Source: Ichthyophis bannanicus | Lineage: Eukaryota; Chordata; Amphibia; Gymnophiona; Ichthyophiidae | Length of the DNA: 64,000 bases | Direction of reading: 5' to 3' | Assembly (NCBI GenBank): GCA_033557465.1 | Contig: CM066033.1 | Span: forward strand, 1,307,301,519 to 1,307,365,518 | In this document: positions 1 through 10,255 of the stretch, one piece after another | How the letters are laid out: each line of letters begins with the position of its first letter | How positions within the stretch are numbered: the stretch's first letter is position 1 | Made by a program: the position numbers and the translations under genes | Notes under the pieces: model-generated | What the model was told of the DNA's origin: nothing | Databases searched by the model: none | Seen by the model: only the letters and a program-made list of their open reading frames with translations

Positions 1-345
1 AGGGGGTTGAGATTGGTAGATGCTAGGGATCATACTGAGTAATAGGGGGGGAACGGGGGGATTGGGATGGGTGGACGGGGGGGTGGGGGCAGGAGGGGGG
101 ATAGGGTAGGAGGAACGAAGGACATAAAATAAAAAAGAGGTTACCTATATGTTGCTTTCTGGGGATGGAATGTTATGTGCTGCACCTTGTTTTGATAGCT
201 GGATGTGGTGTTTTGATCTCCGTGCTGATCGGGGGGGGGGGGGGCTATGCTCCTGGAGTTTTATGCAATGAGTTATTTGTTACTTATTCTCTGTACCCCA
301 TTATTTTTGCTGTTTGCCTTTGAATAAACACATTTAAACATAAGA
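1..345 (+). mobile_element. 3' end of a Tx1/L1-type LINE
   Basis: G-rich 3' UTR-like sequence ends with a tail (about 318-342) that closely resembles the 3' end of the better preserved Tx1/L1-type element at 37190-37230: both have a TTTGCTGTTT-like stretch, then GAATAAA and a TTTAAACATAA terminus. No coding sequence remains in the window. A run of 13 or more G lies near 230-244. The family call is by comparison with the second copy. Confidence 0.5.
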
Positions 346-437
346 GCCTATAAGCTAAGATTATGCCTGGGGTGGGTGGGAGATAGGGTGGATGGGAGAG
401 AAAGAACAGCTAGTAAAAGCTGACTTGTTACACAATG

Positions 438-530
438 CTCTTAACAATTTCCTGGATGATTCACACAGCTCTTGGTTTGATAGAGGGAGCCTTTCAAATT
501 GTCCCTTTGAGCTGTCACGGCTTTAACACT
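438..530. repeat. Direct repeat block, copy 1
   Basis: A block of about 90 bp (TCTTAACA, TTTCCTGG, GATTCACACAG, GGGAGCCTTTCAAATT, CGGCTTTAACA in order) recurs in the same orientation at 2888-2990. The two copies flank the minisatellite and its LINE insertion, so they probably belong to one larger repeat unit. No coding content was seen. Confidence 0.6.
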
Positions 531-580
531 TATTTGAAACAGTTTCACAGGTCTTTACTCTTCTATGCTAAGCTATACTC

Positions 581-817
581 TAATTTGATTTAAATTAAAA
601 GCTCTCTGGGACTTCTGACTGAGGTTTAAATCTAAATTAAAAGCTCTCTGGGGCTACTGACTGAGGTTTAAATTTAAACTAAAAGCTCTCTGGGGTTACT
701 GACTGAAGTTTAAATTTAGATTAAAAGCTCTCTGGGCTACAGACTGAGATTTGAATTTAAGCTGAAAGTTCTCTGGGGCCACTGACAGGTTTAAATTTAA
801 ATTAAAAACTCTATGGG
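581..817. repeat. 42-bp minisatellite, about 6 units
   Basis: About six imperfect units of 40-43 bp, each of the form TTTAAAT, TAAAAGCTCTCTGGGG, CTACTGACTGAG. The last unit is split: it runs to 817, is interrupted by the LINE at 818-2637, and resumes at 2638. The array therefore predates the LINE insertion. Confidence 0.8.
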
Positions 818-1110
818 AGCATGTGAGGAGAGGAGGCTGCTGCTCACCATTGTGCCCCGCTGTGCTCTTTTTCGTCGCGCCAGAGCACACGGTCCATCTT
901 GACGGCGCCTACCCCTGACGTCATCACCGGGGGTTTAAAGCCAGGGAGCTTGCTGTCTGCTTTGGGAGCGTGTGAGGAGAGGAGGCTGCTGCTCATCATT
1001 GTGCCCCGCTGTGCTCTTCTTCGTCGCTCCGGAGCGCACGGTCCATCTTGGCGGCGCCTACCCCTGACGTCATCACCGGGGGTTTAAAATCTGATCGCTA
1101 AGCGGTACAC
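818..1110 (+). promoter_or_regulatory. Two tandem 5' UTR promoter monomers with CRE sites
   Basis: Two consecutive, nearly identical units of about 145 bp (about 815-960 and 961-1105) open the LINE. Each has GTGAGGAGAGGAGGCTGCTG, a GTGCCCCGCTGTGCTCTT block, CGGTCCATCTTG and then CCCCTGACGTCATCACCGGGG. The palindrome TGACGTCA (near 916 and 1064) is a consensus cAMP-response element. Tandem 5' UTR monomers are known as the promoter of some rodent L1 families; that these units act as promoters here is inferred from position and the CRE sites. Confidence 0.6.
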
Positions 1111-1242
1111 GGAAGCGGTCGCGTTCTAAAAGGGCGCGTTATTAAGGGGCTTGCTCCTTATGCGCTCCTTGAGCGCTCGAGGAGCTTGGGAGCTGGCTTG
1201 TGGCTGTGCAGTATGGGTAGACGGAGAAAATGACCTCTAAAT

Positions 1243-2420
1243 GTGAGTACTGAGAATCCAACTAAAGCTGTTAAAATCTCTGGCCCTATGGATCGTCATC
1301 TTGTGACTCTGAGTGGTAAGGAGGGAGAGGCCGTTACTGCTATCCCGACTCAGCCCCCCAGTCATGATTCCTCATCCTTTTTGGGGGTTAGTACCTCTTC
1401 CCCCTCTGCTGCTGTTTGTAATGCTGTTCCCGTCACTTCCTCTCCAGTGAGGGGGGTTGCATCCTTGCAATTAGCCTTACCATCGGCTTTATCTGTTCCT
1501 GGTCCTGTGGTGGTGTCCGGGAGAGTTCCTTTGCCCCGGATTCTATCAGTTCCTGAGAGTTTTGCTTTGATGCAACGGGACAGTGCTTCTTCATCTGCGG
1601 ACCCAAAGGATGTTTCCCTTTTGGATGTTTGGTCTATTCTTACCAGGATAGAGTCTTCGTTGAGTTCCGTCGTTGTGCAAATGTCGGACTTTACAAGAGA
1701 CTCTGTGACTAAATTTACTCAACATGATTCTCAGATTGATGTGCTGGGGGAGCGATGCCAGAAATTGGAAGCCCAATTTGTTGCATTACAAAATTCTTCA
1801 TTGTCTTTTATGAAAGATAGTATTATTCTCCATGCTCAGCATGAGCTATTGGAGAATAGTTTGCGTGCTTTAAATTTGTATTGTTTAAATTTTCCTTACA
1901 CACGGTTTTTATCTCCTCAGATATTATTTGATAAGTATTTGATTGATATTTTGGGATATCGAGAAGATAATAAATCGTCTTTGACTAAAGTGTATTATAT
2001 TCCCCTTAAAGGGGCTTCCGAGCTGGGGGCCTCCGGTGAGCCCACCCCACCTCAGTTGCAGGAGTCCCTTAATATTTCAGAGTTTATTGAATCTTCTCAA
2101 GATAACATTTCAACTAGGGCTACCCTTCTGGTGTCCTTTGCCTCAGAAGTTGATAAGAATGCTGTGATGCGTTTATATTTTCTGAATAAGACATCGACTT
2201 TTTGTGGGGGGAGGGTATTTTTTCCGATGTCTCCAGGAAAACTCAGCTACGTCGCCGGGCCTTTTTGATGTTGAAGCCACGCGTCCTAGTCCTTGGTGCC
2301 ACTTTTTTTCTTAAATTTCCATGTAAGTGTTTAGTTACCTTTCAGAGCACCAAGTATGTTTTTCTGGAGACCTCGGCATTAGAATCCTTCCTCCAGTCTA
2401 AGGGCCCGCTGATTTCTTGA
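1243..2420 (+). pseudogene. LINE ORF1 protein, frameshifted
   Basis: Encodes a nucleic-acid-binding ORF1-type protein of an L1/Tx1 LINE, normally part of the retrotransposition ribonucleoprotein. The first frame (1243-2268) has a Ser/Pro-rich N-terminus, a heptad-like segment around residues 130-190 (VWSILTRIESSLSSVVV onward) and an RRM-like region. Near 2206-2225, in a G-run and T-run, the reading shifts: the C-terminal domain (DVSRKTQLRRRAFLMLKPRV, then LGATFFLKFPCKC) continues in the next frame to a stop at 2418-2420. The displayed start is a GTG. An ATG at 1229 opens a short frame that stops at once, so the true start is also damaged or elsewhere. No ORF2 follows; the 3' UTR begins directly. 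Confidence 0.65.
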
Positions 2421-2887
2421 AATATTGAGTGTTTCAGTAGTAGATTGATATGAAAAAGTTTGTATTTTTGAGTTAGCATCCTTTGTTTTCTTACATGCTT
2501 CTCTTGACGTGGACTTTCTTGCAGATGTCCGGTTGTTGGTTTTTCTTTGTAATAGTTATATGATGCCATTGCTGGTTTGTCTGTATTTTCCCTAAAGTTT
2601 CTTAATAAATGGAATTTGAAATTAAAAAAAAACAAAAAAAAACTCTATGGGGCTACTGAACCATGAGTGAGTAAGTTAGCAAATACACTGTATTCTAATA
2701 CACAGATTTATCAACTTTAACCCAAAGAATTCCCTTTTCCCTAAGATTTAGAGAATTTACCCAGAAGTAAAGAAATACTTACAAGTGCTGATTTCTTTCC
2801 AGTAGTAGCAGTCCCTTTTTGTAGTCCTTCAAGATTGAGAATCACAGAGCTCTGGTTGACCTATTTATGAATGTGCTTCTAAGGTAA

Positions 2888-2990
2888 TCTCTTAACAGTT
2901 TCCTGGGTGATTCACACAGCCCTTGGCTTGGTAGCGGGAGCCTTTCAAATTTCCCCTTTGACATGTCACTCGGCTTTAACAGGTCTTTTG
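2888..2990. repeat. Direct repeat block, copy 2
   Basis: Second copy of the block at 438-530, same orientation, with scattered substitutions. It lies just before the GGAAGGGAGCTGAC minisatellite. Confidence 0.55.
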
Positions 2991-3059
2991 CCCCCTAAGG
3001 TCTCTTTGCAAAGGTCTCTAGAAACAATGTATTTCTATTCAAAAAAATATTTAACCTAT

Positions 3060-3560
3060 TCTTCCTGGAAGTTGAAGGGATATGGACAGAGAATAGGCTG
3101 ACTGGAAGGGAGATGACACCTGAGAGTGGGACTTGAGGGAGCTGACACTTGGGGATGGGACTGGTAGGTGGCTGGGTAATGGGGTCAGGCTAGAAGGGAG
3201 GGGCACTGGGGCTGGAAGGGAGGGGGCACTGGGACTGGAAGGGAGCTGACATGTAGGGATGGCACTGAAAGGGGGATGGACAGAGGGTAGGTTGACTGGA
3301 AAGGAGCTGACATGGGGGAGTGTGCCACTGGGAGTGGAAGTGAGCTGATACCTATGATGGTAGTTGGACAAGGAAGGGACTTGAAAATGGGGAAGGAGGG
3401 GGACTGGAAGGGAATGGACACCGGTAGCAGTCCTGGGAATGCAAGGGGGTTGACAATGAAAGGTACTGGGAGGGGAGTACTGGAAAGGGGGCTGATATTG
3501 GGGAGGGTTACTGGGAATGGAAATAGGCTGATGGTAGGAAGTGAAGAAAACAAAAGAAGA
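3060..3560. repeat. G-rich minisatellite of family X
   Basis: Imperfect units of about 30-45 bp built on GGGACTGGAAGGGAGCTGAC. The same unit type appears at 59340-59580 in the hAT element at 58148-60598 and, inverted, at 55740-56755. Open frames here are low-complexity by-products of the array. Confidence 0.65.
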
Positions 3561-4169
3561 GACAAGAAATAGCAGATGACCTATAGACCATAGAAAGAAA
3601 ACTAAGAGAAGACAGGAAAGCAGAAGCCTCAGATCAGGACCAGCATGATCAGAGGATAAAATGGTCAGACAACAAAGATAGATAAAATAATTTTATTTTC
3701 AATTTAGTGATTGGACTTTGCGCTATCTTTATATTTTACACAGTATGGAGAACTGCAACTTATTTATCTGATGTTGCACTGCATGCGGTGTTTGGCTTCT
3801 TGGGGTTTCAGTTCAATTTTTATCTACATATTTTTATTTTTACTTTAGGTTGTAGTCACTTATATTGTACTTGGTGAGGTCTGTGTTCTGAGTGTGTGAC
3901 TGAGGCCAGGTGTTCTGTTAACATGGAGTTTGTACATAGGATCTATACTGTACTGTAATAATTTGACTTGTTCAACTTTTCAAATAGTTATATAGATGTT
4001 CTAGGGTCTGCAGCATTATTTATAAACTGTGCTGTGTTCTCACTTTTTCTTTTAGTTCCTTGGTATGCAAGCATCTTGCATTTCCTTTGTTTTTTACAGA
4101 ATATATATTTACATTAACACTATACTGGTCCATTGTGCAGTTTCAGGAATTATGTTGGGATTGCCAAGC

Positions 4170-4370
4170 CCTTCTTGGTGTTTATGTTGGAGTGGGAGGT
4201 TTTGTGTTGGGATCACAAAGTTCCTCTTGTTTTTCAGAGGGTGGGAAGTGCTATGTAGAGGCCACTGATTCTCTGTCTTTCAGAGGGTGGGAAGTGCTGT
4301 ATTGGGGTGCCAAGTCGCTCTTGTTTTTGTGGAAGTGGGAGATGCTGCATTGGTGCTGTTGAGCCTCTCT
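4170..4370. repeat. About 60-bp tandem repeat, 3-4 units
   Basis: Three to four diverged units carrying CTCTTGTTTTTCAGAGGGTGGGAAGTGCT-type sequence followed by GGGGTGCCAAGT or equivalent. The short open frames on either strand are by-products of the repetition. Confidence 0.5.
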
Positions 4371-4416
4371 TGTTTGGAATATTTAGCAGTATGTTTCCAA
4401 GGTTCTACACTGGTAA

Positions 4417-4700
4417 CATATGAACATAAGAAATGCCATACTGGGTCAGACCAAGGTCCATCAAGCCCAGTATCCTGTTTCCAACAGTGGAAAATCCAGG
4501 TCACAAGTACCTGGCAGGTTCCCAAAAAGGCACACAAGTTCTACAATACTTGTCTTGGGGCATGCAGTGGATTTCCCAGGTCCTCTTTAATAATAGTTTA
4601 TGGATCTTTCCTCCAGGAACTTGTCCAAACCTTTTGTAAACCCAGCTACACTGACGGCTTTTACTGCATCCTCTAGTAACTAATTCCAGAGTTTGATTAC
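4417..4700 (-). mobile_element. CR1 LINE 3' fragment
   Basis: Minus-strand copy of the end of CR1 ORF2 and its 3' UTR. It matches the same family at 28860-29068 (plus) and 38855-39130 (minus): GGTCAGACCAAGGTCCATCA near 4447, CCAACAGTGG, then the C-terminal coding segment containing LDKFLEE in reverse. Truncated at about 4700. Confidence 0.8.
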
Positions 4701-5800
4701 GCAGGACTGTTGGCTGACTACAGGGAGGCAGTTACATCCCCCTGCAGTTTACTGCATTTCGGCATGGCAAAACAGCTGCCCATGCTACTAGGGTCACCTA
4801 CTGAGGTGGCATTAGTTGCACTCATGCTACTTGCACTGAGCCATTATGTTAGTTTCTACCAACAATGCAGATGCCTGTATTTGAGAGTTCTTTCTCTAGC
4901 TTCACTCTGCAGTAAAGTATAATTTTGGGAAAGAAATCCTGTAAACCTAACAGTAATGGGTAAAAGCATTTTTGACTACAAATGTCTGTTTTTAGTTTGT
5001 ACTTATTCCCTACTTGGTGAAGATCTATCTCTGTTCTGCATATGTGTGACTGAGGCTACATATTCTGTTAACATGAAGATTCTATGTAGGGAGTTGTAAT
5101 AATCTGGTTTGTTCAATTTTCTGAATAGGAATATGGATGTTCTAGGGTCCACTGCAATATTTATGGTGCTCCCCTTTTCTGGATACACTCCATGTTGTGT
5201 GAGTTTTGGAAGTTAGTGTTGTTATGGAATAGTAGATTTGCTCTATGGGTCCTACACTCTGGGTTCTTGCTGATGTATATGTTGTTGGTTGGTGGGTACT
5301 GGAATATGTATTGTTTTTGAGATTTGCAGTTTTGCGTTCTTTATGCTGCCAGACTGAAATGTAAAATATTTTGTCAGTTCAGATTCAAGGAAATTTCAAA
5401 TTTTAAGGGAATGTCTCAGTTTAATTTTGTTTAGTACCCTGATACCACTGATACCACTGCTGAGTTCTGGACTTTTCCAACTCTAGCACAATCCAATTCA
5501 GCATTTGAATTCATGGCTACCAGAATTAGTTTCTCATTTTATATCTTCCCTCATCATCAATAATCTCGTTCTAGCAAAATAAATCTGATGTGGAGAAACT
5601 TATAATGGTTTGATTGGGGAGGGTGTTGTATAAGTGGCTTTTTATTAATCAAATTTAATGTTTTGTTATTATGTTTGTTTTATTGTAACATCTATTTTAC
5701 TAAATTGCATGTACATGTTTAGAAGCCATCTAAGATTTTAGATGGGTGGCTATATACATTTTGAAATAAAGTATACTAAATGTTGCAAACGATACTGCAG

Positions 5801-5989
5801 TGAGTCTCTGCACATGGCCCTGCATCACCCTCGTGCCGTCTCTGGGGGAAAGTAGACAGGAGGGTGCACTGGGAGACAGAGAAATGCAGAAACCTCAGAT
5901 CGGGACCTACATGATCAGAGAATAAAATGGTCAGACAACAAAGTTAGAAGAAATTTTTATTTTCAATTTAATGATTGGATTTGATGCTA
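5801..5989 (+). repeat. Family X repeat, copy b part 1
   Basis: Matches 3610-3715 (CAGAAACCTCAGATCGGGACC, then TAAAATGGTCAGACAACAAA, then TTTATTTTCAATTTAATGATTGGA). The match ends abruptly at about 5989; the continuation of the unit is found at about 11610 after the G-rich insertion. Confidence 0.6.
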
Positions 5990-6732
5990 AATGTAAGGCC
6001 ACGGGGCAGGGTCCCGGCGGCCGCTCATAACCGGGTGGTCGGCCGGTGCGGAGACCCTGGCTCAGGCCGGTGTTGTTAAGGCGGAGGCAGGAGACGGGCA
6101 TCGGCGGGGAGGACGGGCGCTGGCAATGAGGACAGGCGCCGGCGATGAGGGCGGGCTCCATCAGCGTGTGGGAGCACGGTGGAGCCTGGGAAGAGGAGGC
6201 GGCCTGATGTGGTGGGAGGAGCCAGGAGTAGGCAGCAGTTGCCGCCACTCCTGTGCCTCCTCGGAGTATGGTGGCTGTTTCTGTTTGGGACTGCGGTGAG
6301 TTTTGGAATTCCTCTCGGGTCCATGGAGGCCGGTGGAGGGGGGTTGTTTGGATGTCGCACGGGTGGTAAGGATTGGGGATGGGGGGAGAGAGGTGAGCCG
6401 GCAGTCCGTTTAGTGGGCCTACCCAGCCCTGCCGCTTCGCACCACGGTGATCTCCAGGGCTGGTTTGGGGCAGGTAACTGGCGAGTCCTTCTCGGGTGGC
6501 GGTGCCACGGCAGAGGAGTGGCACTTGCTGCAGGGCGCAGGAGGAGGGAGGCGGCCGCCGGGAGTCGGGGCCCTCGCGGCCTTGGAAGGGGTGGTGAGTT
6601 CGTTGGGTGGAGGGCAGCCGCGTGGCAATTCGCGCCCTCGTGGCTGCGGCAGGCAGGAAGTGGTGAGGCCTACGCCTGCACGGGACAGCAGCAAGCAGGA
6701 GGTAGGGTGCTCCACTGCATATTAGTGGGAGC

Positions 6733-6860
6733 TGTGGAGGAGCCTAATGGTTAGTGTACTGGCTTGGGAAACCAGAGACCAAGCGTCAATTCCCACTAGC
6801 ACTCCTTTGTGGCCTCGGGCAGGTCATTTAACCCTCCATTGCCTCAAAAAAAAAAAAAGA
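6733..6860 (+). mobile_element. tRNA-headed MIR/CORE-like SINE
   Basis: The head resembles a tRNA promoter: A-box-like TGGTTAGTGTACTGG and B-box-like AGCGTCAATTCCCAC. It is followed by a MIR-type core, TGGCCTCGGGCAGGTCATTT, AACCCTCCATTGCCTCA, and an A-run at 6847-6858. Other copies lie at 24640-24838 (core plus LINE-like tail) and 58128-58147 + 60599-60667 (split by a hAT element). Confidence 0.75.
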
Positions 6861-8039
6861 TCCCATTTTTAATGGCCCTTGTTAGTTGGGTTGGTGGGAT
6901 GCGGAAGGTAGGGTGAGTGAACTTTATAGGGGGTTCTAAAGTTCATTTTGAATTAAAAAAAAAAAAAAAAACAAACAACGAAAGCAGGTCCTGGGCTCTA
7001 GGGCAGGGGGTGGTGGACACCCGCAGGTGCGACGGGGTCGCGTGCTGGTTGTGGTGGGCCAAGGGTTGGGGGGGTGGAAGCAGAGGGTGCAAAGGCGAAG
7101 CATAAAAAAAATGGTCAGCGGTGGGGGGGGTATAGTAGGCAACTCCAAGGGGGGGAGGAGGTGCCCAGTGGCAATTTGGATCCTATGCCTTTCGACGGGT
7201 TGGAGGATACAAGTCGGGGGGGGAGAGGAAGGTAAGTCGAGGGGTCCCCAGCTGGTGCGGGCAAATTATGAGTGTCCCGTGGGCTGGTGGGCAGTTCAAG
7301 GAGGCTCGTGACTAGCCGACAGGGACTCAGCAGCTAGAAGAAGGTACTCCAATATCGGAGGTGGTGGGTGTGAGGATAGGTGGGGGTTTTAAAAAAAAAA
7401 TCAATTTCGATTAGCTTCGGTTGGGGGTTCGGTCAAGGGTGCATGGGCACGAGAGGGCCAAGGTCCCTTCGGGGCAGAATGTTGGGGGGTGTGGCTGCTT
7501 TTGGGGGTCTTGTGTGGTTCCCCCTCCTGGTTTTCTTCTTTTGTCTTCGCAGGTGGTGATCAGAAATCAGCACACTGCCAGGTATAGCAAAGGAGGTCAA
7601 TTGTGATCTGAGAGCAAGGACACCGGCATCACAGCGAGATAGGAGTGGTCAGAAAATGCTACCAGCACATGTATGGATGGGCAGAAGTGGCGGATCAAGG
7701 ATGGTGGCCATTCGATAGCTCGTGTATGTGCAGCAGGGGACGAATATGGGGGCAGTAGGGGGGTTGCAGGCCGATCGGGTGAAAGTAGGGTGGCCGAATG
7801 GATAGCGGGAAGGTGCACGGGGTAAATCGCGCAGGAAACGGAGGCATTTGGGTAGGCGGCGCCACGGTCCGGAGTCATCCCCTTCGTTTGGAGACTCTTT
7901 TACGCCTTCCAAAGGGCAGACGGTGGTATGGGGAGAGTACGTAGCAGAGGTAAGAAGTCGAGAAGGAGGGTGGCGGAAAAACAAACAAACAAAAAATAAA
8001 TAAATAAATAAAACAGGGAGGGGGAGGAGAGCAAATTAT

Positions 8040-8405
8040 TGGCATATTTATTTATTTAGCTGTATTTGCATGCTCGGGGGGGCTAAAGGAGGAACAGTGG
8101 ACACGGCGGGGGGGAGGGAGGCCACCCCTGTCGGGCAGAGCGGCGGTGACATAATAGATCAGAGGAAGCGGGGCAAATTATTGGTATATTTATTTATTTA
8201 GCTGTATTTGTGTCCCGCTTTTCACCGGGTCAAAGCATAGGGGGCACAGGTTTAACCTGTGGCCGACAGAAGGTCAGACAGGGCATGTATTGCATGCTCG
8301 GGGGGGCTAAAGGAGGAACAGTGGACACGGCTGGGGGGGAGGGAGGCCACCTCTGTCGGGCAGAGCAGCGGTGACATAACAGATCAGAGGAAGCGGGACA
8401 GAGGT
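8040..8405. repeat. Imperfect tandem duplication in the G-rich block
   Basis: The segment CATGCTCGGGGGGGCTAAAG, AGGAACAGTGGACACGGC, GTCGGGCAGAGC, GACATAAYAGATCAGAGGAAGCGG occurs at about 8070-8180 and again at about 8291-8400. The module GCAAATTATTGG, ATATTTATTTATTTAGCTGT also occurs twice (8030 and 8172). The whole may reflect element-internal repeats or a local duplication. Confidence 0.65.
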
Positions 8406-9663
8406 TAGCAAGGCTTCGTGCCAGTCCCTCGGCTGCAAATATCGACATGTGTACTTAGTCTGTAGGGGTGAACGTGGCGGCAAAATGTGGGTAGAAGGGG
8501 CACTTAGGGTTTTAATGCCGTACCCCAAGCAATAAGAAGGTGGGGGCCTGCCCCGTACACTAAGTCAGTTAGAGGCCTTAAGGACTGGGCTGTTGCAAGG
8601 CCGAAGCGGGGATGTTACAGGGGGTTACAGGGTTTTGTTAGTCTGATACGCGGAGAGGTAGTAGTGTCCAAGGTGTGGAATTAGTCATTGGGGGGTGACT
8701 TCCACAGATGGTTAGCCGTGGGCAGGGTCCGGTTCATTACTCTTGTTGAGCGAGCAGTGAATCGGTACGATAATTGGGTCACAGAGCATTGCAGCACGGT
8801 GGTGCTGGACTCAGTGGGTTGGGGTCAGGAAACATGACGACAGGTCAGTTGCATGGTCTGAGATTGAGGATGGAAGTTCTTTTGGAACAGCATGCCTACG
8901 GGCCGCGCAGTTCTAGTGCATAATGTCAAATATGTATTACTTTCCGGCTAGTACTGCTGAGGTGGAAGGTAGACAGGGGATTGTGGTTCGGGAGCGGATG
9001 CTTTGTCGTGGAACAGCGCACTCTGAGAGGGGTTGGGAGCTTTCAAAAGGCGTCATGGAATAGGTGCACAAATGGGGGGTGCAGTCTACGGTGGTGGGAC
9101 AGGAGGTCCGGGGATAGGAGTACCTTTGTTGGGGGAGGTTTCGATTTCAGGGGTGGGGGGAATGCTCCCTCTTGATAATGGATGAGAAGGCTGGGGGTTG
9201 GGATTGACAGGGCGGCTTCATCATACGTAACATTGAAGGCAATGAATGCTCCCCGATGGCGGGGTTGCTGCGTCATTCAGCGGCATCAACTTGGGGTACT
9301 TAAAATGCAATACCGCATTAGCGAATTAAAGGTTATGCGATCAGAATTATGGATTGGGGGAGGTTGGTTGAAAGATGTTAACGTGACTTTGGTGACGGGG
9401 TAGGCAGAGATGGTCAGTCTACGGGTATGAGAACTATGTCCGGGGAGCAGGTGAAGGGACAGCTAGGGGTAGGCTTGGCTGAGAATCCGGCCTAACTGGC
9501 TATTAGTTTTCCGTGAATTGTTTCACCATGTAGGGGCTTGGGAGTTGTGGATTGCTAAGTTAGCAACAGACGGGTAGTATGGTGGGGCGACAAGGCAACA
9601 ACGGTCAGTGTCAGCATTATGTATATGCCACGTGGTATTGGGGGGGGCAGCCTTAATGATGGA

Positions 9664-9830
9664 GGTTGTGGTGGCATACGGGCATGTGAAGGCGTAGGAT
9701 ACGGCACGGCATATCCCAGATTGTACTAACGGGATTGCAGACGCTCGTTCACATTCCAAATGGGGAACGGGTGCAGAATTGGCTGCAGAAGGGGACAGGG
9801 ATGGATTTGTGGCCCCGCAAAAGAAAAAAA
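9664..9830 (+). pseudogene. Relic of RT/RNase H C-terminus, DIRS/Ngaro-like
   Basis: In one plus frame around 9690-9815 the translation reads ARHIPDCTNGIADARS, then a W-G-T-G-AELAAEG segment. This resembles the end of the RNase H domain in DIRS/Ngaro retrotransposons, where an ARH-P-x-x-NGIADALSR-type motif precedes an LAPEA-like segment. An in-frame TAG interrupts it and the upstream RNase H is too degraded to follow with certainty. No catalytic residue can be assigned. Alternative: chance similarity in G-rich sequence. Confidence 0.4.
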
Positions 9831-10109
9831 TAATCATGGAGCATCGATGGAGAGAGATGTGGAAATAACTAATAGCTACATAGGGGGGGAGCGTTCGTGG
9901 CTGACGTCCCATGATTCCGGGTTGCGCCTGGGAGACTTGGGGTGCTGTGCCACCGGACTATGGGGGCATTGTTGCGGTAGGAGGCCTTCCTATTATGGGA
10001 CTCGGCGTTGGCGTAGGTTTTATGGCTCAGTGAGGGCGGTCTTAGTTAGCAGGAGCTCCTGCCTTTGTTTGGACACCAGGGGTGGTCTAGGGGGCGCGCC
10101 GGCATGACT

Positions 10110-10255
10110 ATGGGGAGGAGTGGCCTAGTGGTCGGACAAGGTTCAGGTCGGAGGGCCGGGGGTTCAAGTATTGCTTAACACTCGGGGGGGCTCACTGTTT
10201 TGATGGAGGGATAAGGCGGGAAGGACAACTGGATAACTACAATACAATAAATAAG
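10110..10255 (+). mobile_element. Possible tRNA-headed SINE relic
   Basis: GAGGAGTGGCCTAGTGGTCGG resembles a SINE head with A box, and GCCGGGGGTTCAAGTATT resembles a B box. Downstream sequence ends in ACAATACAATAAATAAG. The core is not clear. Could be a decayed copy of the SINE at 6733. Confidence 0.4.

Larger units (their letters stand above)
818..2637 (+). mobile_element. ORF1-only (HAL1-like) LINE with target duplication
   Basis: A short LINE holding 5' UTR, ORF1 and a 3' UTR ending in an A-rich tail (2624-2642), with no ORF2 at all. It is bounded by a perfect 14-bp direct repeat, AAAAACTCTATGGG, at 804-817 and 2638-2651. That is a normal length for target-primed reverse transcription and also restores the interrupted minisatellite unit. 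An ORF1-only LINE resembles mammalian HAL1 elements in layout. The body looks like the Tx1/L1 group by its ORF1 C-terminal domain. Lack of ORF2 implies mobilisation by a full-length relative; that is inference. Confidence 0.75.
3561..5800 (+). repeat. Family X repeat, copy a
   Basis: Unidentified dispersed repeat. Landmarks in order are AACCTCAGATC-like, TAAAATGGTCAGACAACAAAG, TTTTATTTTCAATTTA, TGGCTTCTTGGGG, CTTGGTGAGGTCTGTGTTCTGAGTGTGTGACTGAGG-type sequence (about 3875-3910), TTCTGTTAACATG, then TTAGTTCCTTGGTATGCAAG (about 4052). The late part of the unit (TTTTGGAAGTTAGTGTTGTTATGG, about 5203) is repeated as well. Related copies lie at 5800-5990 + 11600-11854 + 21907-22335 and inside the hAT elements at 55017-57220 (inverted) and 58148-60598. 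No coding potential was seen. A CR1 fragment and a small minisatellite interrupt it. Confidence 0.55.

Noticed and set aside
6733..6800. tRNA gene
   Set aside because: The A- and B-box-like segments are followed by a MIR-type core and A-run, and the cloverleaf does not close; it is a SINE head.
5931..7311. Several overlapping frames of 60-197 codons on both strands
   Set aside because: They arise from GC-rich low-complexity sequence, overlap each other on both strands and show no domain.
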